Part shown: positions 1 to 9,160 of the stretch, in pieces
How the letters are laid out: each line of letters starts with the position of its first letter
Position numbering within the stretch: the first letter of the stretch is position 1
Assembly (NCBI GenBank): GCA_009780175.1
Contig: WRAO01000007.1
Coordinates: 1-64,000, forward strand
DNA: 64,000 nt
Direction: 5' to 3'
Source: Oscillospiraceae bacterium
Lineage (GTDB): Bacteria > Bacillota > Clostridia > Oscillospirales > Oscillospiraceae
The notes under the pieces: model-generated
Database searches by the model: none
What the model saw: the letters and a program-made list of their open reading frames with translations, nothing else
What the model was told of the DNA's origin: nothing
Program-made: the position numbers and the translations under genes

Positions 1-8
1 ATCATCCC

Positions 9-40
9 TTATTTCAACTTATGGCAACAAAATGAAATAA
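9..40. repeat. Island dyad copy 1 (32 bp)
   Basis: An imperfect inverted repeat: 12-base arms TTATTTCAACTT and AAAATGAAATAA around an 8-base spacer. It is one of six copies of one dyad at the island ends. It sits beside a decayed copy of the tRNA-Leu terminator (78-111), in the same order as at 9336-9437, so bases 1-123 look like the right end of a neighbouring element. Confidence 0.75.
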
Positions 41-106
41 GATGCTTTCGCATTATAATTGACAGGCACAAATATCAAAGCCCACGCCAGAGTTTTTTCT
101 AGCGCA

Positions 107-123
107 GGCTTGACATATTCGTG
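107..123. repeat. Left attachment-site candidate of the defence island (17-bp direct repeat)
   Basis: GGCTTGACATATTCGTG is identical to 9433-9449, which ends two bases inside the CCA end of tRNA-Leu(CAG). It lies within a longer imperfect duplication: 9-123 resembles 9336-9449, including a mismatched copy of the tRNA terminator hairpin (78-111). The two 17-mers are 9326 bp apart and bracket the recombinases and the defence operon. Reading them as attL/attR is inference; the exact crossover bases are not known. Confidence 0.65.
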
Positions 124-153
124 CGCCTCGGCTCACCCGCAAACTGTACTCCA

Positions 154-183
154 TATTTCATTTTACCTAGCCAAATTGAAATA
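154..183. repeat. Island dyad copy 2 (inverted form)
   Basis: TATTTCATTTT, 8-base spacer ACCTAGCC, AAATTGAAATA. This is the dyad in the opposite orientation. It starts 51 bp before copy 3, the same spacing as between the right-end copies at 9285 and 9336. Confidence 0.75.
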
Positions 184-204
184 TGAGGCACATTTCGTCG
201 TTTC

Positions 205-236
205 TTATTTCAATTTATAACAACAAAATGAAATAA
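205..236. repeat. Island dyad copy 3
   Basis: TTATTTCAATTT, spacer ATAACAAC, AAAATGAAATAA. It is the best-formed copy, with near-perfect 12-base arms. Together with copy 2 it forms an end block (125-238) that repeats at 9251-9367. Confidence 0.8.
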
Positions 237-254
237 AAAATGATACTCCACTTG

Positions 255-286
255 TTATTCTAATTTATTTTGATATAATGAAATAA
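255..286. repeat. Island dyad copy 4, upstream of the Fic-like gene
   Basis: TTATTCTAATTT, spacer ATTTTGAT, ATAATGAAATAA, more degenerate than the others. It ends 26 bp before the Fic-like start codon, where an operator or recombinase site would control the recombination module. The rest of 1-312 is AT-rich and shows no gene. Confidence 0.6.
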
Positions 287-312
287 ATTATTTTTTATAT
301 GCGGGGTAGTGT

Positions 313-1431
313 ATGTTCGTTCATACAGGAGATTATGTAGAGCAGAGACGCGATGATGCTATGCGCTCTGCCTACTACACGTTCACCCCCCTTCCGCTGG
401 CAAAGGGAACGTTTCATACAATAGACGATGGTCTTGCTGTGCTACTGACAAAGACGCATCGCTCGTTGGGTGTGCTTGAAGGCATAACCGCTTCCACTAC
501 CATCAGAGACACTCTAGCTGATTTAACTCTGCTCCGTGAGAGTTGTTTTTCAAAAATGATAGATTATCCTGATCCTGATATTCGCTCCATGCTTGCAGAG
601 CAAGGAACAGGCAAGCTGAACAGCGATATACAAAATATCATGTCTGCTTATCATTATGCCTTAGAAACGCCAACGAAAAAGTTAAGCTACAATGATCTTA
701 TCAATCATGCATTAACCGGAAATGATTACAGACGAAAAGTTGCCCTTCGCGACAAACCCCTCTTCTTAACATACTCTACCTCGAATTATCGCCAATATAA
801 TCCCACTGATCCAGATAGTATTCGACCTGCTTTGATCGATATAGAGCATTACATAGCATCTAGCCGCGCTGACGTGCTCATCAAAACGGCTATGTGTCAT
901 TATCAGTTTGAGATGATCCACCCATATGAATGCTATAATGGTATTGTCGGACGTATACTCCTTTATCACATATTAAACGATGCGAAACTGAACGGAGCGC
1001 GCTTTTGTTCCATCTCTGCATCCTTGTACCGCCATAAAGCTGAATACTTTGACAGGTTGGCATCGACGCAAAAGAATGGTAACTATACGGCTTGGATCAA
1101 CTTCTTCGTCCAGATCATAGACGAAGCGGCACAGCAAGGCATTGAGTTCATCCAGTACTATGACACGACTACCCGACAAGATGAAGAAAACATCCTTCTG
1201 CAACGTCATAATCGGACAGATTGTATACTGGATGTTTACCGACATTTCAAAAAGAATATCATTTCAAGCATCAGATATACCAGCGAACAAGTGGGCTTGT
1301 CTTTTAATACAGTATCAAGCTCTATAAATCTCCTCCAAAGTTTAGGGATACTGGTTCAGACTGCGCAAAGCTCTAGAAATCGTTTGTTTGCCCACGCCGG
1401 CTTAATGGAGCGATTAATGTCATCCAAATAG
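313..1431 (+). CDS. Fic-fold protein with degenerate active site and C-terminal winged helix
   Basis: Fic proteins normally transfer AMP to target proteins through the motif HPFx(D/E)GNGRxxR. Here residues about 202-213 read HPYECYNGIVGR: the His, Asn and last Arg remain, but the acidic residue, the first Gly and the first Arg are replaced. The usual N-terminal inhibitory helix (SxxxEG) also appears decayed, as CFSKMIDYP near residue 80. Residues about 300-365 form a winged helix-turn-helix, as in many class II Fic proteins. Length (372) is normal. It is the first gene of a plus-strand set with two recombinases, starting 46 bp before the first. It is probably not a working AMP transferase; a role as DNA-binding regulator of the module is inference. 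Confidence 0.75.
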   Translation: MFVHTGDYVEQRRDDAMRSAYYTFTPLPLAKGTFHTIDDGLAVLLTKTHRSLGVLEGITASTTIRDTLADLTLLRESCFSKMIDYPDPDIRSMLAEQGTGKLNSDIQNIMSAYHYALETPTKKLSYNDLINHALTGNDYRRKVALRDKPLFLTYSTSNYRQYNPTDPDSIRPALIDIEHYIASSRADVLIKTAMCHYQFEMIHPYECYNGIVGRILLYHILNDAKLNGARFCSISASLYRHKAEYFDRLASTQKNGNYTAWINFFVQIIDEAAQQGIEFIQYYDTTTRQDEENILLQRHNRTDCILDVYRHFKKNIISSIRYTSEQVGLSFNTVSSSINLLQSLGILVQTAQSSRNRLFAHAGLMERLMSSK

Positions 1432-1477
1432 ATCGTTTTCCCCACATGGTATATCCTCTTCTGAGGAGGTGTGCCAT

Positions 1478-3091
1478 ATGAAAAAGACATATCGAGCAGC
1501 AAAGTACATAAGGACTTCTACTCCAGATGACGAATTGCAACACAGAGATAGTATTGCCAATCAAAGCAAACTTATTGACAGATTTCTTCAGACGCATCCG
1601 GAAATCATAGTTGCCACTGAGAAGATTGATAGCGGCTATAGCGGTTTGTTTTATGATCGTCCTGCATTCAATGAGATGATTGCGGATATCAAGGCTGGGG
1701 ATGTGGATTGCGTGGTCGTCAAAGATCTCTCGCGATTAGGGCGAAACTATATTGAAACTGGGAAATGCCTTCGTGATCTTTTCCAACCCAATGGTGTTCG
1801 ATTCATATCGATTGATGACAACATTGACTCCATCCAGTTGGATGGAGTCGAGAGAACGATAGCCCTCATCAAGAATATCTTTAGCGAGCAATACAGCCAC
1901 GATATATCTAAAAAGACTCGTAGTTCATTGAATGCAAAACGTAGGCAGGGCGCATATGTAGGTGCTGTTCCGATTTATGGTTACCAACGATCAGACAGCA
2001 ACAAATATAAACTTGCTATAGACCTAAACACCTATCCCATTGTCCAATCTATTTTCCACATGAAGCTACAAGGTTTGAGTGCCGCAAAAATCGCATCAGA
2101 ACTTAACAATTCTGGCGTCTTGTCTCCAATTGCATATAAACGAGAGCAAGGGCTCCCCCATTCTCATGGAGGATTTGCAGATAATCAGAATGCGCATTGG
2201 AGTGCCACGACAATTCTCCGAATTTTACGAGATGAAAACTATACTGGCACTCTTGTTCAAGGACGGCTGCGTCAAGAAAGCTATAAGTCAAAAGCGTTGA
2301 GAGCCTTAAATGAAAGCGAATGGAGCAGAATAGAGGAAGCACATCCGCCTATCATATCTAAAGTTGATTATTCCGCAGTACAGCGGGCATTGGCAATAGA
2401 TACTCGAACAGCTCCGAAATGCCGCGGAGTACATATATTCTCGGGATTACTTATTTGTGGATGCTGTGGTAGTAATATGACTCGAAAATCCATAGCACCG
2501 GCCGAGCAAAGCTATATCTATTATTATTGCCCAACAGGAAAGAAACGTGGCTGCACTTCACCCCACATGGTTCGCGATGAAGCTTTGCTGGCTATGGTGA
2601 CACTAGCGATCAAAGAGCGTCTTGCCAGTATCGAGGGCTTAACGCGTAATCTTTCTGTCGCGCATATAGTAGCTGTAGCAAAAAATGAATGCGCACAGCA
2701 ACTCGCTGAGCACATTCAAAGTATTAACGATTTACAAAAATTCAGATCGAGCCTTTATAGCAGTCTCGCGTGTGGCCTCATCGGGGCCACAGAATTCCAG
2801 CTGCTCCAAAAACACTATAGTCACAAAATTTCTCTTCAGGAAAATGAAATATCTAGCCTACAGAACAAGTTGTACTGCGCCACAGAGTCATCATCTAGCA
2901 ATGAATTAGCTTGGACTTACAGTTTCTTGCAATTTATTGACTCGAATGAGCTAAATAGGTTTTCCGTTGTCAAAATGGTTCAGCACATACGTGTCTTAGC
3001 TAAGAATAAGATCGCTATTGACTTTGTTCACCAACGCGAATACGAACAACTAGCCCGATATATAGAACTGCGGGGGCGTAACGATGGCTAG
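1478..3091 (+). CDS. Large serine recombinase, first of a tandem pair
   Basis: A large serine recombinase of about 537 residues that cuts and rejoins DNA at attachment sites. The N-terminal resolvase domain has the nucleophile in YIRTS (Ser14) and the arginine-rich segment VVKDLSRLGRN. A recombinase domain follows, then a zinc ribbon (LICGCCGSNM with later cysteines) and a C-terminal coiled coil. I chose ATG 1478 over GTG 1469 because GAGGAGGT at 1463-1470 is correctly spaced from it. The last 8 bases overlap the next recombinase, so the two are probably made together. A pair of divergent large serine recombinases recalls CcrA/CcrB of SCC elements. The AT-rich composition fits horizontal transfer. 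Confidence 0.93.
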   Translation: MKKTYRAAKYIRTSTPDDELQHRDSIANQSKLIDRFLQTHPEIIVATEKIDSGYSGLFYDRPAFNEMIADIKAGDVDCVVVKDLSRLGRNYIETGKCLRDLFQPNGVRFISIDDNIDSIQLDGVERTIALIKNIFSEQYSHDISKKTRSSLNAKRRQGAYVGAVPIYGYQRSDSNKYKLAIDLNTYPIVQSIFHMKLQGLSAAKIASELNNSGVLSPIAYKREQGLPHSHGGFADNQNAHWSATTILRILRDENYTGTLVQGRLRQESYKSKALRALNESEWSRIEEAHPPIISKVDYSAVQRALAIDTRTAPKCRGVHIFSGLLICGCCGSNMTRKSIAPAEQSYIYYYCPTGKKRGCTSPHMVRDEALLAMVTLAIKERLASIEGLTRNLSVAHIVAVAKNECAQQLAEHIQSINDLQKFRSSLYSSLACGLIGATEFQLLQKHYSHKISLQENEISSLQNKLYCATESSSSNELAWTYSFLQFIDSNELNRFSVVKMVQHIRVLAKNKIAIDFVHQREYEQLARYIELRGRNDG

Positions 3092-4613
3092 AAAAAGCAG
3101 AAAACATAATAATCAAGGACCTCTACTCCGTCATAAGTCAACGCTTACTCAAGTGGCGGCATATGTTCGGCTGTCTTTAGAAGACCGCTCTAAAAAGGGA
3201 AATTCCATCGAGACGCAACAACACATTATCTCAAGTTATATCCATGAGCATCCTGATTTAGAATTGTATGATACATATATCGATTCAGGCGTATCCGGCA
3301 CAACTTTTGAACGACCCAACTTCCAACGAATGCTACAAGATGCAAAATCTCAAAAGATCCATTGTGTCATCGTAAAAGATTTATCTCGGTTGGGCAGAGA
3401 TGTGATTGATACAGGCTATTATGCGGAGGAGGTTTTCCCGCGCTTAGGGCTTCGCCTTATCTCAATCGGTGACAACTATGATTCCAGCGTCGATAATGGC
3501 GTCATCACGCTACCGTTTATCAATTTAGTCAACGAAGCTTATGTTATTGATATCAGTCGCAAAACAAAGTCTCAGACTCGGCAAGCCATGCAAGATGGCA
3601 TATATGTAGGCGGGCGGCCTCCTTATGGCTATATGAGAGCACCGAATAACCACCGCAAATTGATTGTAGATACCCCCGCCGCAGATACTGTCAGGCAGAT
3701 TTTTGCATACGCAATGGATGGGGCAAGTACATCTGAAATTGCCCGAAAGCTGAATGCGTTAAAAATCCCGTTACCTAGTGCTCAAAAAAGCAGAATTGCT
3801 ACAAATAGTTTTCGTGCGTGGCATGCCACAGCTGTGAGAAAAATCCTAGACAATGAAATATACCTGGGCCATTTGGTGCAGGGTAAAACAACAGGCCGTC
3901 TCAAGCGTCAACGAACACTCGCCAACGAGTGGATACGCGTTTATGATACGCACGAAGCAATCGTTTCTTCTGACGTATTTCAAGCGGTTCAGGCACTCAA
4001 GCAAAATAGATCAAAAAGGAGCCCAGCCATCTCATATTCCACAAATATCTACAAAGGTAAAATTTATTGCGCTCACTGCGGCAATCGTTTGGAGAGAACA
4101 AAGCAACGTGACGTGTACATATTTCGTTGTACTACTAATCGCATCACACCAGATTTCTGCGTTGGTATTTGTGTTTCTGAGGACGTGATCGCAAGTGCCC
4201 TAGCGGAGCAGTTGTTGCGCCTCAGAGACGACCTTTCAAGGCAACTTGAAGCACCGCAGAAAAAGGAGGACCCTCTTCCTGAACTTCGTTTTATTGATAT
4301 GGAGCTGCATCATTTGCAAAACCTTTTCCTAACTCTATATGAAAACTTGATCACTGGCGTTATTGACCAAGCCGATTATCTGGAATTAAAAAGAGGGTAT
4401 CAAGTCAAGGAAGAAGAATATAGGCAACGCGCTACCTCTTTGCACCGATTATTGGATAAGGAAAAGGAGACTAACAAACACAGGCAAGAGTCTCTGCAAA
4501 TTTTGAACGCATTCGCGGATACAGCGGTACTGACATCCAAACATATTGATCGGTTCGTTTGTAGGCTGATTGTTTTCAGAAATGGCAAAATTCATGTTGA
4601 CTTGATGATATAA
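3084..4613 (+). CDS. Large serine recombinase, second of a tandem pair
   Basis: A 509-residue large serine recombinase. The catalytic serine is in YVRLS (Ser31), with the conserved VKDLSRLGRD segment, a central recombinase domain, a zinc ribbon (IYCAHCGNRLE with downstream cysteines) and a C-terminal coiled coil of about 100 residues. The start codon lies inside the end of the preceding recombinase gene (8-base overlap), so translation is probably coupled. The two proteins are clearly related but divergent in sequence, which suggests a two-subunit enzyme rather than a recent duplication. It converges on the defence operon, with a shared hairpin between them. Confidence 0.93.
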   Translation: MARKSRKHNNQGPLLRHKSTLTQVAAYVRLSLEDRSKKGNSIETQQHIISSYIHEHPDLELYDTYIDSGVSGTTFERPNFQRMLQDAKSQKIHCVIVKDLSRLGRDVIDTGYYAEEVFPRLGLRLISIGDNYDSSVDNGVITLPFINLVNEAYVIDISRKTKSQTRQAMQDGIYVGGRPPYGYMRAPNNHRKLIVDTPAADTVRQIFAYAMDGASTSEIARKLNALKIPLPSAQKSRIATNSFRAWHATAVRKILDNEIYLGHLVQGKTTGRLKRQRTLANEWIRVYDTHEAIVSSDVFQAVQALKQNRSKRSPAISYSTNIYKGKIYCAHCGNRLERTKQRDVYIFRCTTNRITPDFCVGICVSEDVIASALAEQLLRLRDDLSRQLEAPQKKEDPLPELRFIDMELHHLQNLFLTLYENLITGVIDQADYLELKRGYQVKEEEYRQRATSLHRLLDKEKETNKHRQESLQILNAFADTAVLTSKHIDRFVCRLIVFRNGKIHVDLMI

Positions 4614-4627
4614 CTTCCTGAAAAATT

Positions 4628-4676
4628 ATATATAGCGGTATGTTTTTGCCATATTCCAAAGCATACCGCTATATAT
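4628..4676. terminator. Shared hairpin between convergent recombinase and defence operons
   Basis: A perfect 15-bp stem, ATATATAGCGGTATG with CATACCGCTATATAT, around a 19-base loop. It lies between the end of the second recombinase and the end of sduA, so it probably acts as a two-way terminator. There is no long T run on either side. Confidence 0.7.
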
Positions 4677-4705
4677 TCTTGCTCCTCTATCGTGAAACAA
4701 AGCCC

Positions 4706-5935
4706 TTATTTATTGCCAGAGGTAGCTATGGATTTCCTCAATGCCCCAATTATATTCTGCACTCGCCACACCAAATCATCGTAAGTCATTATATCAGCAA
4801 CATTTCTATACTGGCGCTTTATCAGTTCAAAATCTCTTTCTCTCTGCTCTTTGAAGTTATTGCTCCGTCCAAGTAGCAAAATACCTTGTGGATTTATTAT
4901 TTTGGGAAGCAAACCATCTGGTAAAATGGCCATTAGCTTTTTATCTTCACTTAGACACTTCTCTCCTGTCTCTCCCCAGTGCCTTAGACAGTAAATATAC
5001 TTTTCAATTTGCTGGACAGTGCCAACGAACTCTCTTGTAGAGATATAGTTATTTCGATATATAGGTTGCTCCGACAATATCTGGACACTTGGCTTTTTGA
5101 TCTCCATCACATCGACATATCCGTTTGCGTCAACCAGAAGGAAATCTGGTTTTTTATCATGCTTATCAGCACCGTGAATTTTCATCTCACGTACACTCGC
5201 TATGTATTTCGGATAAAGCACACGAATGATATCGCATATTTTTTCTTGCCAAGTTGCTTCATCTATATTTTCGGCATCGTTAAGCATCTGCCGTAGCTCG
5301 CTATTTACAACCTCGAATTGCTCTAACTCAGTCAAGCGACTATACTGTTGAAATCTTGCCTTACCATCAGAACCTGAATTCTTTTCGTTTCGTTCCAGAA
5401 ACCGTTCAAATCGTTCTTCATATATCTCAGCGTCAGCAAAGTATTCTTTTACTATTCTTGCAATTTTTGAATTCGCATAATGGTTTAATTCAGTCGTTTT
5501 AGGAAACCTCTGAATCAGCTCCTTAAAAACTTCAAATGGGAAATTACATCCCGGCGCATCCTCTTCTCCAATATATGCTTCCATGCTGATAACTTTATCA
5601 AGCTTCCGAAAAATTGAAATGCCACGATGAGCAATGAACATGTTCTCTTTTAGTCTAATCTTGTTGTCAAAATGAAAACCATTAGATGTTCCCAACACTT
5701 CAGGGTCTATAGTCGTATAGGCTTCACCCACTGAGCCAATACAGAAATAGATCCCCTCAGATTCAAATCGACCTTCTTCATCTTCCCTTATACGCGCAAC
5801 GGTTACAGAAAAACAATGTTTAATATCCCACACCCCTTCCCTTTCGAGTTTCTGTAAAAGGGATTCTTTATCCATAAGATCAGGAAGGTACTCCATAATC
5901 AACTCGCCATCACGGCGTTCAAATCTTAGGCTCAT
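4706..5935 (-). CDS. sduA: Shedu defence nuclease SduA (DUF4263)
   Basis: Shedu proteins are single-gene anti-phage nucleases with a PD-(D/E)xK fold. The C-terminal half shows the family pattern: WQEKICDIIRVLYPKY, then PDFLLVDANGY and VDVMEIKKPS (acidic residue plus ExK, about residues 268-285), a helix with ISTREFVGTVQQIEKYI, and the terminal GILLLGRSNNF and IMTYDDLVWRV blocks. The N-terminal 200 residues are of unknown function; in this family the N-terminus is variable and thought to sense or regulate. I prefer ATG 5935 (409 residues, GGGTGGTG upstream) over ATG 5953, which has no ribosome binding site. It starts about 40 bp after hamB in the same direction, so it appears to be a third gene of the Hachiman operon. 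Confidence 0.88.
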   Translation of the reverse strand: MSLRFERRDGELIMEYLPDLMDKESLLQKLEREGVWDIKHCFSVTVARIREDEEGRFESEGIYFCIGSVGEAYTTIDPEVLGTSNGFHFDNKIRLKENMFIAHRGISIFRKLDKVISMEAYIGEEDAPGCNFPFEVFKELIQRFPKTTELNHYANSKIARIVKEYFADAEIYEERFERFLERNEKNSGSDGKARFQQYSRLTELEQFEVVNSELRQMLNDAENIDEATWQEKICDIIRVLYPKYIASVREMKIHGADKHDKKPDFLLVDANGYVDVMEIKKPSVQILSEQPIYRNNYISTREFVGTVQQIEKYIYCLRHWGETGEKCLSEDKKLMAILPDGLLPKIINPQGILLLGRSNNFKEQRERDFELIKRQYRNVADIMTYDDLVWRVQNIIGALRKSIATSGNK

Positions 5936-5974
5936 TTTACACCACCCGCTCATGTTATGAACTTGCGTTTTTGT

Positions 5975-8143
5975 CTACAAACATTGCTCCAATCGATCAC
6001 GTTCATACTGCATCAGTGGGGCAAAAAGCCTGTCCCTGTTTTCTTGAATAAATTGTATTACGTCATCTTCGCTTAAGCTAGCAGGTATTTCTTGTTCAAT
6101 CCTTCGCACAGTCTGACTTGGTATCCCATATTCAATTAGGATCGAAAGATTGTTTCGAATAAAATCATTCTCAAGCTGCTGAACATAATAGCTATATGAC
6201 CCCGCCTTAATCCCTCTTTTGGCACAAACATATCTTTGCAAGCTATCTACAATTCTAAAAGCTTTTGGCACCGTAAACTGAAACCAATGTCGGTAGACAT
6301 GAAAAGCAACTTCAATCGCTTTATCATAATGATCTGCTTGTCTTTGTGCTGTCTGCTTTTTAACTTTCCCAATAGAATAGTCATAGCAGCCTTGAATTAT
6401 TGATGCCAAACTGCCGTCGGCTCTGTATTGGTTCAAATACACTGCAAGTTGTTCAACCGAGCGAACAGGACCATCAAACGAAAGATAATTGCCCTTGCAT
6501 AGTTGCAGAATATAACGTATTTGATCATAATTTGGCACTTGAGTCCAAACGATAAAATCTCTACGCGTTACAATATCATTTTGCAGCCTAGCATATATGC
6601 TCTGTTGACCGTCAATTTTTGTTCCATTTTGTTTAAAGATATTTAATAATTCCGGCTCTATGGCATTCAACTCATTGTATCTTTGCTGAACCTGCGGCTT
6701 TACATCCTCTGCTCGAATATTTACCAAAACTTCAGATGTCAACGCAAATGAATCCTGCTCATAAAATGGAATATCTACAATAATGGCCTCCGTTTGAGGG
6801 ATAGGAGCAAAGCAATACACATTGCCAAGAAAATGCTCCATTAATCTACCTGATCTCCCTTTGATATTACTAAAATCAAAGTAGTCAATATCTTTTCTGC
6901 CCTTTTTCCCATCGTAAATAACAACATTCTTTGCGCTTGTATTCACGCCTTCAATAATGGTTGACGTGCAGAAAATACAGCGAATACGTCCTTCGTTGAA
7001 ATATCGAATAATAGATGCACCAAGATGTTTCGGCAATGAACCATCGTGAATCGCAATCCCATTAGTTAATTTTTCAGTTAAGCTCCATTTGGGAATTGCA
7101 TCGCTCAACCATTCGATTATTGGTAACTCCTCTTTTGGGGCAGTGCTTATGCTATTATCTCTCAAATGTTTTAGGTATGCTCGCGCTACACTACGCGCAC
7201 GCTGCGGCGACGAACAGTATACTAGCGTCTGTTGATTGGCTTGGCTATCTAGCAACTCAAAAAGCTTCCTTTCTCTTTGGGCCTCGCTATCTACACCAGT
7301 AATTACATTTACATTGCAGTCTACCAATGAATAATCTGTTTTATAAAATATTGCACTATATTTTTCTTCAAATCCTTCTGTAATGCCATCGATGTTCGGG
7401 CCGAGCAGATAAAATTTAGGTTTGAACGTATCATAAATCTTCAGAAACGCATTGTTAAGTGTATCTGCACGGTCATCAACACGTTTCAAGCTCATCTTAT
7501 AAAATTCATCAATTATAAGTAGATCAACATGAGTGAACCATTCATATTCCATTACTCTTTCAGCCGTAAGCAAAAAGAGATTCCCTCTATCTATCGCTGG
7601 TTCTTGTGACGTCCTTACGATAATTTTATAGTCGTCTTTATATTTTTTCAATTTTATTCGGGTTTCATCTAACAACGCAAGCGTTGGCTGAATAATAACA
7701 ATATTTTTATGTTTTCGAGTAGCGACTAGTTCTTCAATGAGCAAACTCTTCCCAAAACTCGTCGGCGCACTGGCCACTACATTTCGCTCCGAGCTCAAAT
7801 AATCTGATAGCTTCTTTTGCTCGCTGTGCATATAGGTGTTTGGCAAATGATCAGAAAGAAAGCTTTGTTGCCTAATTTCATCCGCAAATGAATCTAATCT
7901 ATCTGTGTTGGAAATTTTCGAAATGTACGGATAAAAGCCTACCGCTTCAATAATATCAGTCCATAAAGGCCGCGTGGCTATAGGGACACTATCCCATCTA
8001 TCGAGGATGTGGATCGCTGCGCGACGCGCTAAAGCACGGTCGCTACCATTACCGGTCAGTAGCTTACTACATTGCAGCGCATAGTCAAAACTGAGATCGT
8101 AGGATAGGAGGTTTGCTCGTTCTATAGCTTTGACAATATCCAA
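5975..8143 (-). CDS. hamB: Hachiman defence helicase HamB
   Basis: A superfamily 2 helicase, the sensor and motor partner of HamA in Hachiman anti-phage defence. Visible motifs are Walker A ASAPTSFGKS (about residue 125), DEFY Walker B in LLIIDEFYKM (about 212), FCTSTIIEGVNTSAKN (motif V) and NIKGRSGRL (motif VI). At 722 residues it is at the short end for this family. The start is TTG 8143; GAGGTGA overlaps the hamA stop codon, so translation is probably coupled to hamA. Reported HamB proteins unwind damaged or free-ended DNA and hold HamA inactive until triggered; that is family knowledge, not read from this sequence. Confidence 0.9.
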   Translation of the reverse strand: MDIVKAIERANLLSYDLSFDYALQCSKLLTGNGSDRALARRAAIHILDRWDSVPIATRPLWTDIIEAVGFYPYISKISNTDRLDSFADEIRQQSFLSDHLPNTYMHSEQKKLSDYLSSERNVVASAPTSFGKSLLIEELVATRKHKNIVIIQPTLALLDETRIKLKKYKDDYKIIVRTSQEPAIDRGNLFLLTAERVMEYEWFTHVDLLIIDEFYKMSLKRVDDRADTLNNAFLKIYDTFKPKFYLLGPNIDGITEGFEEKYSAIFYKTDYSLVDCNVNVITGVDSEAQRERKLFELLDSQANQQTLVYCSSPQRARSVARAYLKHLRDNSISTAPKEELPIIEWLSDAIPKWSLTEKLTNGIAIHDGSLPKHLGASIIRYFNEGRIRCIFCTSTIIEGVNTSAKNVVIYDGKKGRKDIDYFDFSNIKGRSGRLMEHFLGNVYCFAPIPQTEAIIVDIPFYEQDSFALTSEVLVNIRAEDVKPQVQQRYNELNAIEPELLNIFKQNGTKIDGQQSIYARLQNDIVTRRDFIVWTQVPNYDQIRYILQLCKGNYLSFDGPVRSVEQLAVYLNQYRADGSLASIIQGCYDYSIGKVKKQTAQRQADHYDKAIEVAFHVYRHWFQFTVPKAFRIVDSLQRYVCAKRGIKAGSYSYYVQQLENDFIRNNLSILIEYGIPSQTVRRIEQEIPASLSEDDVIQFIQENRDRLFAPLMQYERDRLEQCL

Positions 8144-8154
8144 GGAAATTCACC

Positions 8155-9093
8155 TCACATATTTTGCATATACCAAAGTTTTGTATGAAGTTTCTTGACA
8201 AGAGCAGCCTTGTCTTGTATAGGAAGCAACATCAAAATAATATTTAGTCTATCCTTGAGTGCATGGTCGTTCTTGCTATCAAAAAACTGTTTTAGACCTC
8301 GCACATCTGTCTCGTGATAAGTAACAGCATCTGCACACGCCAAATTACTATATAGACTATAAATATCATGAGGATATGTACAAAGGAGGGGGATATTTAT
8401 CATCTGTATTTTGTCATTTAGTTTTGTCGTGTTATTAAGTGTATTTATCCAGTCATTTCGCCCCGGGATATCGTTGCACTCTAAATTTTTCTTTATTACT
8501 AAAATTTGCTCATCAAGATATTCTTTGCAAAAATGTGTTTTGATATCATCAACCAATGCTGATATGCCTTGCTTGCTATTACCATAGAATTTACTTTCAC
8601 CAAGCCAGAGAATTTGCTCATTTGGCGAAACATGTACTGAGTCAAATCCATGAGCAGGCGTTCCAGTTGAATCCTTAAAATATACTTTTGAAATTAAAGG
8701 AATTGTTCCGTGAAACTCGCGCAACAGAAGATGTAGGAGTAATTCACCGAACTCACCTCTTTTATGAAAGGGCAGTTGACTTAATTGCGCTTGCGCAGCC
8801 GTATCATTCTCTAAACACACTTTTCTCATTAAAGCATATTCTTTAATCTTATAAATACTTTTCGCTGCTTCTCGCACTTTACTAACCGCTTGTGTTTGTG
8901 AGATATTAGGGTTTTCATAGTGCGCGAAAACATACTCGGGAATAGCCTCAATGATTGCATCTGCAAATGCGTCAAAGCGAAAAATGTTTTTCCCGGCATC
9001 ATCAATATCCGAATCAATAAGATAAGACTTCAAATCTGACTCATCAACTCGTGCGAGAATCACATTTTGTGTGTCGAAAATACGGCTTGACAA
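8155..9093 (-). CDS. hamA: Hachiman defence nuclease HamA (DUF1837)
   Basis: HamA is the nuclease of Hachiman. The DUF1837 core is visible: GEFGELLLHLLLREF (about residues 116-130), AHGFDSVHV (about 147) and LGESKFYGN (about 164), matching the E, D and ExK positions of a PD-(D/E)xK nuclease. Length is 312 residues. The start is TTG 9093 with GGGGGA just upstream; hamB also starts with TTG. It is the first gene of hamA-hamB-sduA. A promoter and palindrome lie upstream (9161-9193). The gene is AT-rich like the rest of the island. The identification rests on domain motifs and on adjacency to the helicase. Confidence 0.9.
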   Translation of the reverse strand: MSSRIFDTQNVILARVDESDLKSYLIDSDIDDAGKNIFRFDAFADAIIEAIPEYVFAHYENPNISQTQAVSKVREAAKSIYKIKEYALMRKVCLENDTAAQAQLSQLPFHKRGEFGELLLHLLLREFHGTIPLISKVYFKDSTGTPAHGFDSVHVSPNEQILWLGESKFYGNSKQGISALVDDIKTHFCKEYLDEQILVIKKNLECNDIPGRNDWINTLNNTTKLNDKIQMINIPLLCTYPHDIYSLYSNLACADAVTYHETDVRGLKQFFDSKNDHALKDRLNIILMLLPIQDKAALVKKLHTKLWYMQNM

Positions 9094-9160
9094 TTTACTT
9101 CCCCCAATATTCTCGTGAGTCCTACCTCATCGCCTTGCACGGGTAATACACCACAACTAT

